Shown: positions 27,587-37,221, counted from the first letter of the stretch. The stretch: DNA of 64,000 nt from Candidatus Sphingomonas colombiensis (GCA_029202845.1 CP119315.1:3503001-3567000), one strand, 5' to 3'. Translations and numbers: made by a program. Notes: generated from the letters alone by a model not told the origin.

Positions 27587-28473
27587 TGCCCTTCTCCCTT
27601 CGTCCGCGCCGTCCAGATCCAGGCCGATGCAGGAAATTCCACCACCCCATCACGCGCCCGTTCGGCAAGGAACGCCGCGAGTCGTTCCTTTATGGTGACA
27701 CGTTTCGTTGGGTCGACCGTCGCCAGCATCCGAGCCGCCGGGCCGATCCGCTGAAAGAAGTGCAACGCCTGCGCCACATGGTCATCACCTTCGCCCACAC
27801 GATACGCAAAATCGATTCTTTGCGGCTCGCCCGGAACGAATCCGCCGCGCTCAAGGATCTCCCGAACCAGCAAGGGATCGGCGAAAGCGAATGGGCCGGG
27901 CTGGTATTTGGCCCCAGGCCCGTCCTGCGCAAATGTCCCTTCCCAATTGGGAGAGGCTATCGGATCGTCCGAACCGATGACCTTCGCGATGTCGGTCACC
28001 CACGGATTGCGGCCAAGTTCCGCAAAACAGGAAAAGACGAGCGACGCACCAGGCCTTAGCACCTCGCCGATACCGCTAAACGCAGCGGGCGGATCGGCGA
28101 AGAACATCACGCCATGGCGCGAAAACGCCAGATCGAAACGTTCGCTTTCCCCGATTTCGCTCCCCAGCCGCGAAGCGTCCCCCACGCGGAAAGCGACTTT
28201 CGCCCGCTCTTTCCCCCGCGAGCGCGCAACCGCCACCAGTCGCTCCGATAGATCGACGCCGAGGATATTCAGCCCCGGCCGTGTCGCAGCCAGAGCGAGC
28301 GTCGTCACCCCCGCGCCGCAGCCGATATCCAGCGCCCGACCTTGCGTAGGAGCGGCGGCTGCGATCGCGGCGTCCAGCGCGCGAGCCAAGGGTGCAAAGC
28401 TTAAGTCGGTAAGCCGCCACTCATCCGCCCAGACGTCGCCGACGCGACCCTGCCATTCGAGTGCATCCGTCAT
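27583..28473 (-). CDS. Class I SAM-dependent methyltransferase
   Basis: 296 residues with SAM motif I ALDIGCGAGVTTLALA near residue 48, the acidic motif II GVDLSERLVAVARSRGKE, and motif IV DLAFSRHGVMFFADPP. Substrate unknown; it resembles UbiE/Methyltransf_25-type enzymes. ATG at 28473 is preceded by a GGGAGAGG site, whereas the longer frame to 28521 lacks one. It is translationally coupled to the GST gene. Confidence 0.85.
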   Translation of the reverse strand: MTDALEWQGRVGDVWADEWRLTDLSFAPLARALDAAIAAAAPTQGRALDIGCGAGVTTLALAATRPGLNILGVDLSERLVAVARSRGKERAKVAFRVGDASRLGSEIGESERFDLAFSRHGVMFFADPPAAFSGIGEVLRPGASLVFSCFAELGRNPWVTDIAKVIGSDDPIASPNWEGTFAQDGPGAKYQPGPFAFADPLLVREILERGGFVPGEPQRIDFAYRVGEGDDHVAQALHFFQRIGPAARMLATVDPTKRVTIKERLAAFLAERARDGVVEFPASAWIWTARTKGEGQ

Positions 28474-29131
28474 CAGCCTCTCCCATTGACGGGCAGATGA
28501 ACGGCCTGCCGCATTCGCCAAGATATACGCCGAACGGGAAACGGGAATAGCCCATGGGTATGGAGAACAGAAAAGCGGACGCGGCCTGGCGGCAAATCGC
28601 GCTCGACCGGGTGCGCCGGACTAACCTGCAACCGCACCAACCCGTCGATAATAGACAGCCGGCTGTCAGCGTCGCGACAAAATGCGGTTCACCTGCCGCG
28701 AATGTCGGCCAGCCGCAGGGACGGATCGCTATTCTTTCTCGCGACCTCAAACACCTCGAGCGCAAAGTCCGTGAGCACCGTAGTTCCAGAATACCGCCAT
28801 TATGCGGGCCTGCGGAACTGAATGTCGATCCGGCGGGCGCTCTCTACAGCGCAGTGACGCAACATTGGCGAAGCCCGGTCTCGTGCCACGCGACGGGTGA
28901 AGACATGCCTCACCCTATCGGGCGTAGGCGAGATTGCCGCGATCTTTGGACGACCAGCATCATCACTTACTCGACGTAATATCTCGATATTGGGACTGAC
29001 CGCCGAGGCGACTCAAACCAGATATACATCGCGGAAAGGTCACAAGCTTGGCGCGGATATCAACACGCCAGCGCCTATATCGGCCCCCGCGCCAGTCATA
29101 TTACGTGCGATCAATCGTCCGGCAGCCGTTG
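28474..29131. other. Gene-poor intergenic segment
   Basis: About 660 bases between the methyltransferase gene and the recA terminator. Two overlapping plus-strand frames (28554-28979 and 28897-29391) remain open, but their translations show no family pattern, no convincing ribosome site, and codon use unlike neighbours. Base composition is visibly lower in GC than the flanks. I see no tRNA, repeat array or mobile-element end. It may be a decayed gene or a regulatory/upstream region. Confidence 0.5.
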
Positions 29132-29170
29132 CCGGAAAAACGAAAGGCCCGCTCCTCGACGGAACGGGCC
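29132..29170 (-). terminator. Rho-independent terminator of recA
   Basis: On the minus strand, GGCCCGTTCC and GAGCGGGCC form a stem with a short loop (29146-29170) followed by TTTCGTTTTT. The hairpin starts about 60 bases after the recA stop, as expected for its transcription terminator. Confidence 0.85.
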
Positions 29171-29231
29171 TCCCCGATTGTTGCGACGGTGATCCCCGCC
29201 GCTCAGAAAACAGATGCTTCGGAAAGGAAGG

Positions 29232-30305
29232 TCAGACGTTATCTTCTTCCGACTGGCCGACCAGCAATTCCTCGCCCAGACCCTCGGTACGCGCGCGGAT
29301 CGCACGCTCCAGCCGCTCGGCCATCTCCGGATTGTCGCGCAGGAACTGCTTGGAATTCTCACGGCCCTGCCCGATGCGGACGCTGTCGTAGCTGAACCAC
29401 GAACCCGACTTTTCAACCAAGCCGGCCTTCACACCGAGATCGATGATTTCGCCCATCTTCGACACGCCTTCGCCGAACATGATATCGAATTCGACCTGCT
29501 TGAACGGCGGCGCGACCTTGTTCTTGACGACTTTGACGCGGACCTGGTTGCCGGTCGCCTCGTCGCGATCCTTGACCGAGCCGATGCGACGGATATCGAG
29601 CCGAACCGAGGCGTAGAATTTCAGCGCGTTGCCGCCGGTAGTGGTCTCCGGCGAGCCATACATCACACCGATCTTCATGCGGATCTGGTTGATGAAGATG
29701 ACAAGGCAGCGCGAACGACTGATCGTGCCGGTCAGCTTGCGCAGCGCCTGACTCATCAACCGCGCCTGAAGACCGACGTGGCTGTCGCCCATCTCGCCTT
29801 CGATTTCTGCACGCGGAACCAGCGCGGCCACCGAGTCGACGACCAGCACGTCGATCGCGTTCGACCGAACCAGCGTGTCGACGATCTCCAGTGCCTGCTC
29901 GCCCGTATCGGGCTGCGAAACGATCAACTCATCGATGTTGACGCCCAGCTTCCTGGCATAAACCGGATCCAGCGCGTGTTCCGCGTCGACGAACGCCGCC
30001 GTGCCGCCGGTCTTCTGCGCCTCCGCGATGGCGTGGAGCGCAAGCGTCGTCTTGCCCGAGCTTTCCGGCCCGAAAATCTCCACGACGCGTCCACGCGGCA
30101 AACCGCCGACGCCGAGTGCAATATCCAGCCCAAGACTGCCGGTGGAAACGGTTTCCACCTTCATCGTCTCACGCTGCCCAAGCTTCATCGCCGAGCCTTT
30201 ACCAAAGGCCCGGTCGATCTGCGCCAATGCGGCGTCCAGCGCCTTCTGACGGTCTGCGTTCGCGATTGCCATGCCGTTATCGATCACCTTGAGGTTGGCG
30301 GCCAT
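29232..30305 (-). CDS. recA: Recombinase RecA
   Basis: DNA recombinase and SOS co-protease, 357 residues. Walker A is IFGPESSGKTTLAL with K85; other RecA signatures include ALKFYASVRLDIRRIG and the DNA-binding L2-adjacent NQIRMKIGVMYGSPETTTGG. The C-terminal tail is acidic (EELLVGQSEEDNV). A consensus alphaproteobacterial LexA box lies about 77 bases upstream, so SOS control is expected. An intrinsic terminator follows. Confidence 0.98.
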   Translation of the reverse strand: MAANLKVIDNGMAIANADRQKALDAALAQIDRAFGKGSAMKLGQRETMKVETVSTGSLGLDIALGVGGLPRGRVVEIFGPESSGKTTLALHAIAEAQKTGGTAAFVDAEHALDPVYARKLGVNIDELIVSQPDTGEQALEIVDTLVRSNAIDVLVVDSVAALVPRAEIEGEMGDSHVGLQARLMSQALRKLTGTISRSRCLVIFINQIRMKIGVMYGSPETTTGGNALKFYASVRLDIRRIGSVKDRDEATGNQVRVKVVKNKVAPPFKQVEFDIMFGEGVSKMGEIIDLGVKAGLVEKSGSWFSYDSVRIGQGRENSKQFLRDNPEMAERLERAIRARTEGLGEELLVGQSEEDNV

Positions 30306-30381
30306 TGTGAACCCTCGTCGCTAGACCAAGCGCGTGAACCATTCAACGCGTTGCGACGTTAGTATTCTATTTGTTCTCATC

Positions 30382-30396
30382 GAACAAGAGGGGAAC
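30382..30396 (-). promoter_or_regulatory. LexA (SOS) box upstream of recA
   Basis: The plus strand reads GAAC-AAGAGGG-GAAC, i.e. GTTC-N7-GTTC on the recA strand, a perfect match to the alphaproteobacterial LexA direct repeat. It lies 77 bases upstream of the recA start and 23 bases downstream of the ispE stop. On the recA strand, the second half-site sits inside a TTGTTC hexamer which, with TACTAA 17 bases on, could serve as the promoter, so repressor binding would block polymerase. Confidence 0.88.
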
Positions 30397-30419
30397 ATAA
30401 TTTCCTACATCGAGCGCGA

Positions 30420-31262
30420 TCAGACCAGCGACGTTTCCAAAAGCCACCAATCCGGGTGCTGGGAAGCGATCGCTTCGGCGGCGATGCGCGCTGCGTTGGC
30501 GGTGTCGAACAACGCGAAGCATGTCGCGCCTGAGCCCGACATACGCACCAGTCCTGCGCCCGGCTGACGCTCCAGCACGTCGAGGACGGTTGCGATCACC
30601 GGAGCGACCGCCATCGCCGCGGCCGTCAGATCGTTGCGATCGCGCGACGGATCCCCACCGCCGATCGCGCCGCGATCCTCTCCGTCCCAGCCCGCGAAAA
30701 CCTGCGCGGTCGAAACGGCGGCCCCCGGATTGATCAGCACAACGGGCTTGCCGGCCATATCGGCAACCGGGCGCAGATCATCGCCCCGGGCATATCCGAT
30801 CGCGCTACGCCCCATGAGGCAGGCCGGAACGTCAGCACCCAAACGGCCCGCGAGTTCGAACAAACGCGGATCATCCCCCGCGACGTCATGCCGCCGCGCG
30901 AGCGCACGCAGAGTGGCCGCCGCATCTGCCGAGCCACCGCCGATGCCGGAGGCGACCGGCAGGTTTTTCTCCAGCACGATCGCGCAACGCTCCGAAACCG
31001 CGAACGTCGCGCGAAACAAATCGCGCGCGCGGGTAACGAGATTATCCCCTTCCCCCGCCAGGGCTACCCCGAACGGGCCGAAGATCGCGAAACTATCCGA
31101 CTGCGCCGGGGTGAATGAGATCACGTCGCCATCGCGGCAAAAGGCGAACAGGGTCTCGATATCGTGATAACCGTCCGGCCGACGCCGACGGACGTGTAGC
31201 GCCAGATTGAGCTTTGCCGGTGCGCGTTCGACGATCGTCGCGCCGCCCTCTTCGATCATCAC
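30420..31262 (-). CDS. ispE: 4-diphosphocytidyl-2-C-methyl-D-erythritol kinase
   Basis: GHMP-family kinase of the MEP isoprenoid pathway. 280 residues; N-terminal APAKLNLALHVRRRRPDGYH is the substrate-binding start, and the ATP loop is PVASGIGGGSADAAATLRAL near residue 100. The C-terminal GHMP motif is VRMSGSGATCFALFD. The ATG overlaps the TPR gene stop by 4 bases. recA with its own SOS-regulated promoter follows. Confidence 0.95.
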   Translation of the reverse strand: MMIEEGGATIVERAPAKLNLALHVRRRRPDGYHDIETLFAFCRDGDVISFTPAQSDSFAIFGPFGVALAGEGDNLVTRARDLFRATFAVSERCAIVLEKNLPVASGIGGGSADAAATLRALARRHDVAGDDPRLFELAGRLGADVPACLMGRSAIGYARGDDLRPVADMAGKPVVLINPGAAVSTAQVFAGWDGEDRGAIGGGDPSRDRNDLTAAAMAVAPVIATVLDVLERQPGAGLVRMSGSGATCFALFDTANAARIAAEAIASQHPDWWLLETSLV

Positions 31263-32878
31263 AAGCCGTCGGCGATCTTCGTCGCAAGCCGATCGCGCTC
31301 CCCTACTTCGGCGACCACCTGCGCCGCGCGCCAGGCGTAGCGCGCCTCATAGCGCCGGCCGGCGCGCCAATAAGCGTCGCCGAGATGCTCGCCGATTTCC
31401 GCATTATCGGGGGAGGCCTGCGCGGCTTGCTCCAGCAGCGGCAACGCGCGCTTCAAATCGCCATTGCGGAAATAGGCCCAGCCAAGCGAATCCACGATCG
31501 CGGAATCATCCGGGCGCAGCGCCACCGCGCGCTGCAACATCGCCAGCGCCTTGGGCACGTCGCCATTATGGGTGATATCGCCATAGCCGAGATAGTTGAG
31601 CACCGATGGCTCATCCGGTGCGATTGCCTGCGCGCGCAACAGCGCCTCGCGCGCTGCGGGCCAGTCCCCAGCCTGATCGAGCGCGGCGGCATAATGCAGC
31701 CACGGCTCCCATTTCGCCGCCGCGGATGGCCGCTCGATCAGCCGGCGATAAACCGGCACCGCGTCCTTCGGATGGCTCGCGGTGAGCAACAGATCCGCCA
31801 GCGTCGCCAGCGCGAGATCGGACGCATCCTGTGGCTCGGCGAGCGGCGCGGCGATCTTGATCGCATCCTCATATCGCTCGGCACCGGCGAGAATAGCGAT
31901 CCGTGCTACGTCGACGGTCGAGCCATAGGGCCCGGCTTTGTCGAGGCCGCTCAACACGTTTAACGCGCGATCTGTACGGTTTAGCCGCCCCAGCGTGCCC
32001 GCGAGCAGCAGCCGGGCGCGATCATTGTTGGGCTCCGCCCGCAGCGCGGCGCGGGTGAGCGTGATCGACAGCAGCCCCGCATCGCCCGCCGCAAGATCGT
32101 CCGCCAATCGCACGAACAACCGCGCCGCGCCGAACGCTAAGGTCGGCTTCGCCCCCAGCGGCCGATCGCGCAGCGCCGTAACCGGCGCAATATCGCCCGA
32201 AAGCAGAGTGTTGGCGCGCTCCCCCCCTGCCCCTTGGCGATCAGCAACTGCGCGGCGGCGATGCGCAGGTCCACGGCGGCCTGATCATTGCCCAATATCG
32301 CGCGAAGGCTGGTCAGACCCCTCATCATACTGCCCGCGCGCGATCAGGATCAGCGCGCGCGTCTCGTCGTTCAGTCGGCGTGAGACGGAATCCCGTGGCC
32401 GCTGTGCCAGTATCGCCAGCGGATCACCGCCGCGCTCTTGCGCAGCCCAGGCGCGCAGCGGCGTGACGAGTACGGCAAGCTGGCCGCTCGACAACCGTGC
32501 GATCGCCGCGTCCGCCGCCTTGAAATCACGCGCATGCGCCGCACTCGCCAGCGAGATCAGCGCCGCGTCGGGGGGCGCCTGGTCAGCGGCCAAAAGCGTC
32601 GCGATGGCGCGATCGGTAAGCGCATCGTCGCCAACCGCCAGCGCCTCACGATAAGCTCGAAGCGCGACATCGGCATTGCCCGGCGTATCGGCAAGTGCGG
32701 CTGCATAGCGACGCACCGCCTCCGCGCCATCGCCATTGCCGTCATCGGCGCGCGCGGCGAGATAGGCGAGCAGCCCGGTGTTAGCCGGCTGGTTCGCCGC
32801 AATCGCCGGCGCGACCGCGACAAAGCTCGCACAGCATGCGAGCAATGCCGCCTTACATATTGGGATAATTCGGGCCAC
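31259..32878 (-). pseudogene. Secreted TPR-repeat protein, reading frame broken twice
   Basis: Three frames together make one TPR protein of about 540 residues. The N-terminal part (to about 32320) begins at a GTG near 32878 with a signal-like segment ending APAIAANQPA; the middle (about 32320-32225) continues GLTSLRAILGNDQAAVDLRI; the C-terminal part (from about 32225) contains repeats such as DEPSVLNYLGYGDITHNGDV and SAIVDSLGWAYFRNGDLKRA. The breaks sit at a 4-C run (32318-32321, one base too many) and a 7-C run (32221-32227, one too few) and compensate each other. Either homopolymer sequencing errors or a recently damaged gene. It is coupled to ispE and overlaps the ETF-QO end. Confidence 0.75.
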
Positions 32879-34514
32879 CGCCACCTTCCGGCACCACCCA
32901 GGTGATATTCTGGGTTGGATCCTTGATGTCACAGGTTTTGCAATGGACGCAATTCTGCGCGTTGATGACGAAGCGCGGATTGCCTTCCTCCTCACCGACG
33001 ATTTCATACACGCCCGCCGGGCAATAACGCTGCGCCGGCTCATCGAACATCGGCAGATCGTAATCGACCGGGATCGACGGGTCTTTCAGCGTCAGATGAA
33101 CGGGCTGATCCTCCTCATGGTTGGTGTTCGACAGGAACACTGAGGAAAGCCGATCGAAGGTCAGCACGCCATCGGGCTTGGGATAGTCGATCTTTCTGAC
33201 AAGGTCCTTACGCCACAGCGTCTCATTGTCCGGGTGGTGATGCAGCGTGAAGGGCACCTTGATGCCCAGATGCTCCAGCCACATCGTGATGCCGGCCAGA
33301 CCCGACCCCATGAAATCGCCGAACTTCTTCACCAGCGGCACGACGTTGCGGACGACCGACAGCTCTTTCTTCACCCAGCTTTCGTCGAACGCCGCCGGAT
33401 AGGCGACCAGCTCGTCGCCCTCGCGCTGCGAGAGGATCGCCTCGACGGCGGCTTCAGCTGCCATCATTCCGGATTTCATCGCGGTATGCGTGCCCTTGAT
33501 GCGCGGCACGTTGAGGAAGCCCGCGCTGTCGCCGATCAGCGCACCGCCGGGGAACACCAGCTTGGGGATCGACTGCAACCCGCCATCGCTGATCGCACGC
33601 GCGCCGTAGCTGACGCGCTTGGCGCCCTTGAGCAGCTTCGCGATTTCCGGGTGGGTTTTCCACCGCTGCATCTCCTGGAACGGCGAGAGATGCGGATTGG
33701 TGTAATTGAGCCAGGTGACGAAGCCGATGCTGACCTGACCGCTCGCCTGATGATAAATCCAGCCGCCGCCGTTCGATCCGTCGGTCTCGCTGAGCGGCCA
33801 GCCCTGCGTGTGGATCACCCGGCCCGGCTCGTGCAATTCGGGATCGATATCCCACAATTCCTTGACGCCGATGCCATAGACTTGCGGATCGCTGTCCGCA
33901 TCCAGCGCGAACTGGCGGATGAGTTGCTTCGTCAGATGTCCACGACAACCTTCTGAGAAGAAGGTGTATTTCGCGTGCAGCTCAAGCCCCGGCTGATAGT
34001 CGGCTTTATGCGTCCCGTCGCGCGCGACACCCATGTCGCCAGTCGCGACACCCTTCACGCGCCCCTGATCGTCGTAAAGGATCTCGGCCGCCGCGAAGCC
34101 TGGAAAAATCTCCACGCCAAGCTCGCCGGCCTTCTCGCCCAGCCAGCGGCACAGATTGCCGAGCGAGCCGGTATAGGTGCCCTCATTGTGCATGAACGAC
34201 GGCGTGACGAAATGCGGCATGTTCATCTTGCCGCCACGCGTCAGCACCCAGTGCAGGTTTTCCGTCACCGGCACTTCGGCCAGCGGGCAACCATCGTCGC
34301 GCCAGTTCGGCAGCAATTCATCGAGGCTGCGCGGATCGATCACCGCGCCCGAAAGAATATGCGCACCGACCTCTGAGCCCTTTTCAAGCACGCACACCGA
34401 GATGTCGGCTTCCTTCTCGGCGGCAAGCTGTTTGAGGCGTATCGCCGCGCTGAGGCCAGCAGGCCCCGCGCCGACAATCACCACGTCATAGGGCATCGAT
34501 TCGCGTTCGCTCAT
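32853..34514 (-). CDS. Electron transfer flavoprotein-ubiquinone oxidoreductase
   Basis: Membrane-associated flavoprotein that moves electrons from ETF (fatty acid and amino acid oxidation) into the quinone pool. 553 residues; FAD motif VVIVGAGPAGLSAAIRL near residue 11; C-terminal [4Fe-4S] domain has CPAGVYE, then NCVHCKTCDIKDPTQNITW. The ATG at 34514 follows a GGGAGAGAAG site; the longer frame to 34571 is rejected. Divergent from the UDG-like gene. Confidence 0.95.
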   Translation of the reverse strand: MSERESMPYDVVIVGAGPAGLSAAIRLKQLAAEKEADISVCVLEKGSEVGAHILSGAVIDPRSLDELLPNWRDDGCPLAEVPVTENLHWVLTRGGKMNMPHFVTPSFMHNEGTYTGSLGNLCRWLGEKAGELGVEIFPGFAAAEILYDDQGRVKGVATGDMGVARDGTHKADYQPGLELHAKYTFFSEGCRGHLTKQLIRQFALDADSDPQVYGIGVKELWDIDPELHEPGRVIHTQGWPLSETDGSNGGGWIYHQASGQVSIGFVTWLNYTNPHLSPFQEMQRWKTHPEIAKLLKGAKRVSYGARAISDGGLQSIPKLVFPGGALIGDSAGFLNVPRIKGTHTAMKSGMMAAEAAVEAILSQREGDELVAYPAAFDESWVKKELSVVRNVVPLVKKFGDFMGSGLAGITMWLEHLGIKVPFTLHHHPDNETLWRKDLVRKIDYPKPDGVLTFDRLSSVFLSNTNHEEDQPVHLTLKDPSIPVDYDLPMFDEPAQRYCPAGVYEIVGEEEGNPRFVINAQNCVHCKTCDIKDPTQNITWVVPEGGGGPNYPNM

Positions 34515-34586
34515 TCTTCTCTCCCGTGCCATTCGCATTCGGGCGCGATCCGGCAACGTCCTGTCCGTCACCGGCTCTCAAGGGAA

Positions 34587-34616
34587 TTGACCCGCGCGTC
34601 AACGCCAATCCTTATA
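34587..34616 (+). promoter_or_regulatory. Candidate promoter for the UDG-like/lytic transglycosylase pair
   Basis: TTGACC (34587-34592), an 18-base spacer and CTTATA (34611-34616) resemble sigma-70 elements. The likely transcription start would fall at or next to the ATG at 34623, which has no Shine-Dalgarno before it, so the message could be leaderless. Confidence 0.4.
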
Positions 34617-34622
34617 CGCGCG

Positions 34623-35387
34623 ATGGGGGCAGATCAGATTTTCGATTGGGCAAAGGCTACCGCGAGCACGCTCGAATGGTGGGAAACCGCGGGTGCGGAC
34701 GTGCTTGTCAGCGATGAAGCGTTCGACTGGCTCGCCGCGCCGGAACCGGAAGCGTCCGCGCGCCCGGCCGACGCGCGCGTGCCAGAGCGCCGCGGGCAGT
34801 CGGCGACCCCGGCCGCCGCGCCGCCACGGGCCCTCGTGCTACCGCCGACGCTGGAAGGATTTCTCGCCTGGCGCGCGGGCGCCGATGCGCCGGAAGCCGA
34901 GTGGGGCGGCACGCTCATCCCCGCCTCAGGCGCCATGACCGCGGATCTGATGATCCTGATCGACTGCCCCGATCGCGACGACCGGGAGGGGCTGCTGTCC
35001 GGCGAGACGGCGCGACTATTCGATCGGATGCTCGCCGCGATCGGGCGCAGCCGCGCGGACGTGCATCTCGCCGCCGTCGCCGCCGCGCGTCCGATCGCCG
35101 GCCGTTTGCCCCGCGAACAACAGGACACATTGTTCGAAATTGCCCGCCATCATGTTGCGCTGGTCGCCCCGAAACGGCTCCTAACTCTAGGAAATGCGGC
35201 GAGTCGTGCGTTGCTTTCGGTGGACGTCGCCGAAGCCCGTGGGCGTTTGCACCCTGTTGATCATAAGGGTGGCAGGAAGACCGAGGTTGTGGCGAGCTAT
35301 CACCCGCGTCTGTTGCGCGAGCGTCCTGCCGCCAAGGCCGAGGCCTGGAGGGATTTACAATTGCTGATTGGGGGAATGCAGGCGTGA
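34623..35387 (+). CDS. Divergent uracil-DNA glycosylase superfamily protein
   Basis: 254 residues. The C-terminal half aligns by eye with family 4/5 UDG-like proteins: LFDRMLAAIGRSRADVHLA, then HHVALVAPKRLLTLGNAASR and EVVASYHPRLLRERPAAKAE with the HPxxL motif. However the usual GEAPG water-activating loop is replaced by IDCPDRDDREG, and the four iron-sulfur cysteines of family 4 are absent (C115 is the only cysteine). An alanine/proline-rich linker spans about 40-70. It may be inactive or act on another lesion. Coupled to the lytic transglycosylase by a 4-base overlap. Confidence 0.7.
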   Translation: MGADQIFDWAKATASTLEWWETAGADVLVSDEAFDWLAAPEPEASARPADARVPERRGQSATPAAAPPRALVLPPTLEGFLAWRAGADAPEAEWGGTLIPASGAMTADLMILIDCPDRDDREGLLSGETARLFDRMLAAIGRSRADVHLAAVAAARPIAGRLPREQQDTLFEIARHHVALVAPKRLLTLGNAASRALLSVDVAEARGRLHPVDHKGGRKTEVVASYHPRLLRERPAAKAEAWRDLQLLIGGMQA

Positions 35388-37219
35388 TTGCGAAATTCGT
35401 AGCGGCGGCGGGTCTTACCGCACTGTCTGCGGGGATTGCTTATGCCGATCCGCTACCGGCTGGGACGACCATCGCCACCACTGGCGCAACCGCGACTACC
35501 GCGCTCAGCGCCAAGCCCGGCGTGCCGACGCAACTCTCCCCCGAGCAGCGCACCGCCTATCGCGCGGTATTCACCGCGATCCGCGAGCAGCGCTGGCAGG
35601 ATGCGCAGATCGGCCTCACCGCGATGGCGCCCGGCCCGCTCCATTCCTACGCGCTCGCCGAGCTTTATACCGCCAAGGGTTCGCCACGCGTCGAACTCGA
35701 TCCGCTCGTGAAGCTGGTGACCGACGCGCCCGAACTGCCGCAAGCCGAAGCAGTGGCACGGCTGGCGCGCGCACGCGGCGCGAATGATCTGCCGCCATTG
35801 CCTGAGGCACAGCGGCTTATCTGGCAGGATGGCGCGCCCAACCGCATACGCGTCAAGGCCACCCGGAGCGATCAGGTCGCGGCCGATCTCGCACAGAAGA
35901 TGCAGCCCTATATCAAGGGCGACATGGGGCGCGACGCGGAGACGTTGCTCAATTCCACCAGCGGTCTCTCTCCCGAAGCGCAGACCGAATGGACCGCGCG
36001 CGTCGCATGGATCTATTTCCTTCAGGGGCTCGATAGCGATGCCCGCCGGCTGGGCGACATCGGCGCGAACGGCATCGGCGACTGGGCAATACAGGCGCGC
36101 TGGACCTCCGCGCTCTCGGCCTGGCGTGCCGACGATTGCGCTGCGGCGACCCGCGGTTTCGAGGGTGTTTCGACCCGCGCGAGCGATACCGATCTGCGCG
36201 CCGCCGGGCTTTACTGGGCCGCGCGCGCGGATATGCGCTGCGGTCGCCCGGATCGGGTTGAGGGTCGGCTCAAGAATGCGGCGCAATATGGCGAAGCCTT
36301 TTACGGTCAGCTCGCGCGACAGGCGCTGAACATCTCAACGAAGGCGATCCAGCCGCAGCGCGTCACCGCCGACTGGGCGATGCTCGAGCGGCGCCCCAAT
36401 GTGCGCGTCGCGGCCGCCTTGGTCGAAATCGGCGAAAATGACGCCGCCGATCAGGTGATCCGCCAGCAGGCGCGGATAGGTGCTCCGAATGAGTTCGCCG
36501 CCCTGATCCGGCTGACCGAGCAGATGGATCTGCCCGCGAGCGTGGTGTGGCTGGCGCACAATTGCCCGCCGGGCGTCGTCACCACCGCCGAAGCGCGATA
36601 CCCCACGCCGAACTGGACGCCGGATACCGGCTGGCGCGTCGACAAGGCGCTGGTGTGGGCGCACACGCTGCAGGAATCGGGCTTCCGCAACAAGGTGGTC
36701 AGCCCGGCGGGCGCTTACGGTCTGATGCAGATCATGCCGGCGGCCGCCACCGATTACATGCGCGAACGCGGGATGACAGTGGACCGCGCCGCGCTGACCC
36801 GGCCATCCACCAACATGGATATCGGCCAGCGCCATCTCGAAAAGCTACGCGACATGGGGGTGACGCAAGGCCTGCTGCCCAAGGTGATTGCCGCCTACAA
36901 CGCCGGGCCCAAGCCGGTGCAGGACTGGAATGCGATCGTTCAGGACGGCGGCGATCCGCTGCTCTACATCGAAAGCATCCCTTATTGGGAAACGCGCGGT
37001 TACGTGACGACCGTGCTACGCAATTACTGGATGTATGAGGCACAGGCCGGCCGCGCGACCTCGAGCAGCCGCTCCGCATTGGCGCAGGGCATGTGGCCGC
37101 GCTTTCCCGGCCTTCCGGGCCCGAGCGCAGTGCGCGTCAAGCTGCGCCCGCAGCAGACCGCGATCGCCGTTGATGGTCGCGTCGGCGCCGCCTCGACCAC
37201 GATCAGCGGCGGCCACTGA
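35384..37219 (+). CDS. Soluble lytic transglycosylase
   Basis: Exported murein lytic transglycosylase, 611 residues. A signal peptide (to about residue 23, ending AYADPLP) precedes a long helical superhelix rich in TPR-like repeats, then the SLT domain near residues 420-540: WAHTLQESGFRNKVVSPAGA with the catalytic glutamate, GLMQIMPAAATDYM and LPKVIAAYNAGPKPVQDW. This is the Slt70-like architecture. The GTG start overlaps the UDG-like gene stop. Confidence 0.93.
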   Translation: MIAKFVAAAGLTALSAGIAYADPLPAGTTIATTGATATTALSAKPGVPTQLSPEQRTAYRAVFTAIREQRWQDAQIGLTAMAPGPLHSYALAELYTAKGSPRVELDPLVKLVTDAPELPQAEAVARLARARGANDLPPLPEAQRLIWQDGAPNRIRVKATRSDQVAADLAQKMQPYIKGDMGRDAETLLNSTSGLSPEAQTEWTARVAWIYFLQGLDSDARRLGDIGANGIGDWAIQARWTSALSAWRADDCAAATRGFEGVSTRASDTDLRAAGLYWAARADMRCGRPDRVEGRLKNAAQYGEAFYGQLARQALNISTKAIQPQRVTADWAMLERRPNVRVAAALVEIGENDAADQVIRQQARIGAPNEFAALIRLTEQMDLPASVVWLAHNCPPGVVTTAEARYPTPNWTPDTGWRVDKALVWAHTLQESGFRNKVVSPAGAYGLMQIMPAAATDYMRERGMTVDRAALTRPSTNMDIGQRHLEKLRDMGVTQGLLPKVIAAYNAGPKPVQDWNAIVQDGGDPLLYIESIPYWETRGYVTTVLRNYWMYEAQAGRATSSSRSALAQGMWPRFPGLPGPSAVRVKLRPQQTAIAVDGRVGAASTTISGGH

Positions 37220-37221
37220 AC

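Noticed and set aside
28554..28979. A 141-residue plus-strand open frame in the gene-poor segment
   Set aside because: No ribosome site, no recognisable domain and no conserved composition; kept only as a note on the gap.
29214..30362. A 382-residue plus-strand open frame opposite recA
   Set aside because: Antisense shadow of recA, with no family pattern.
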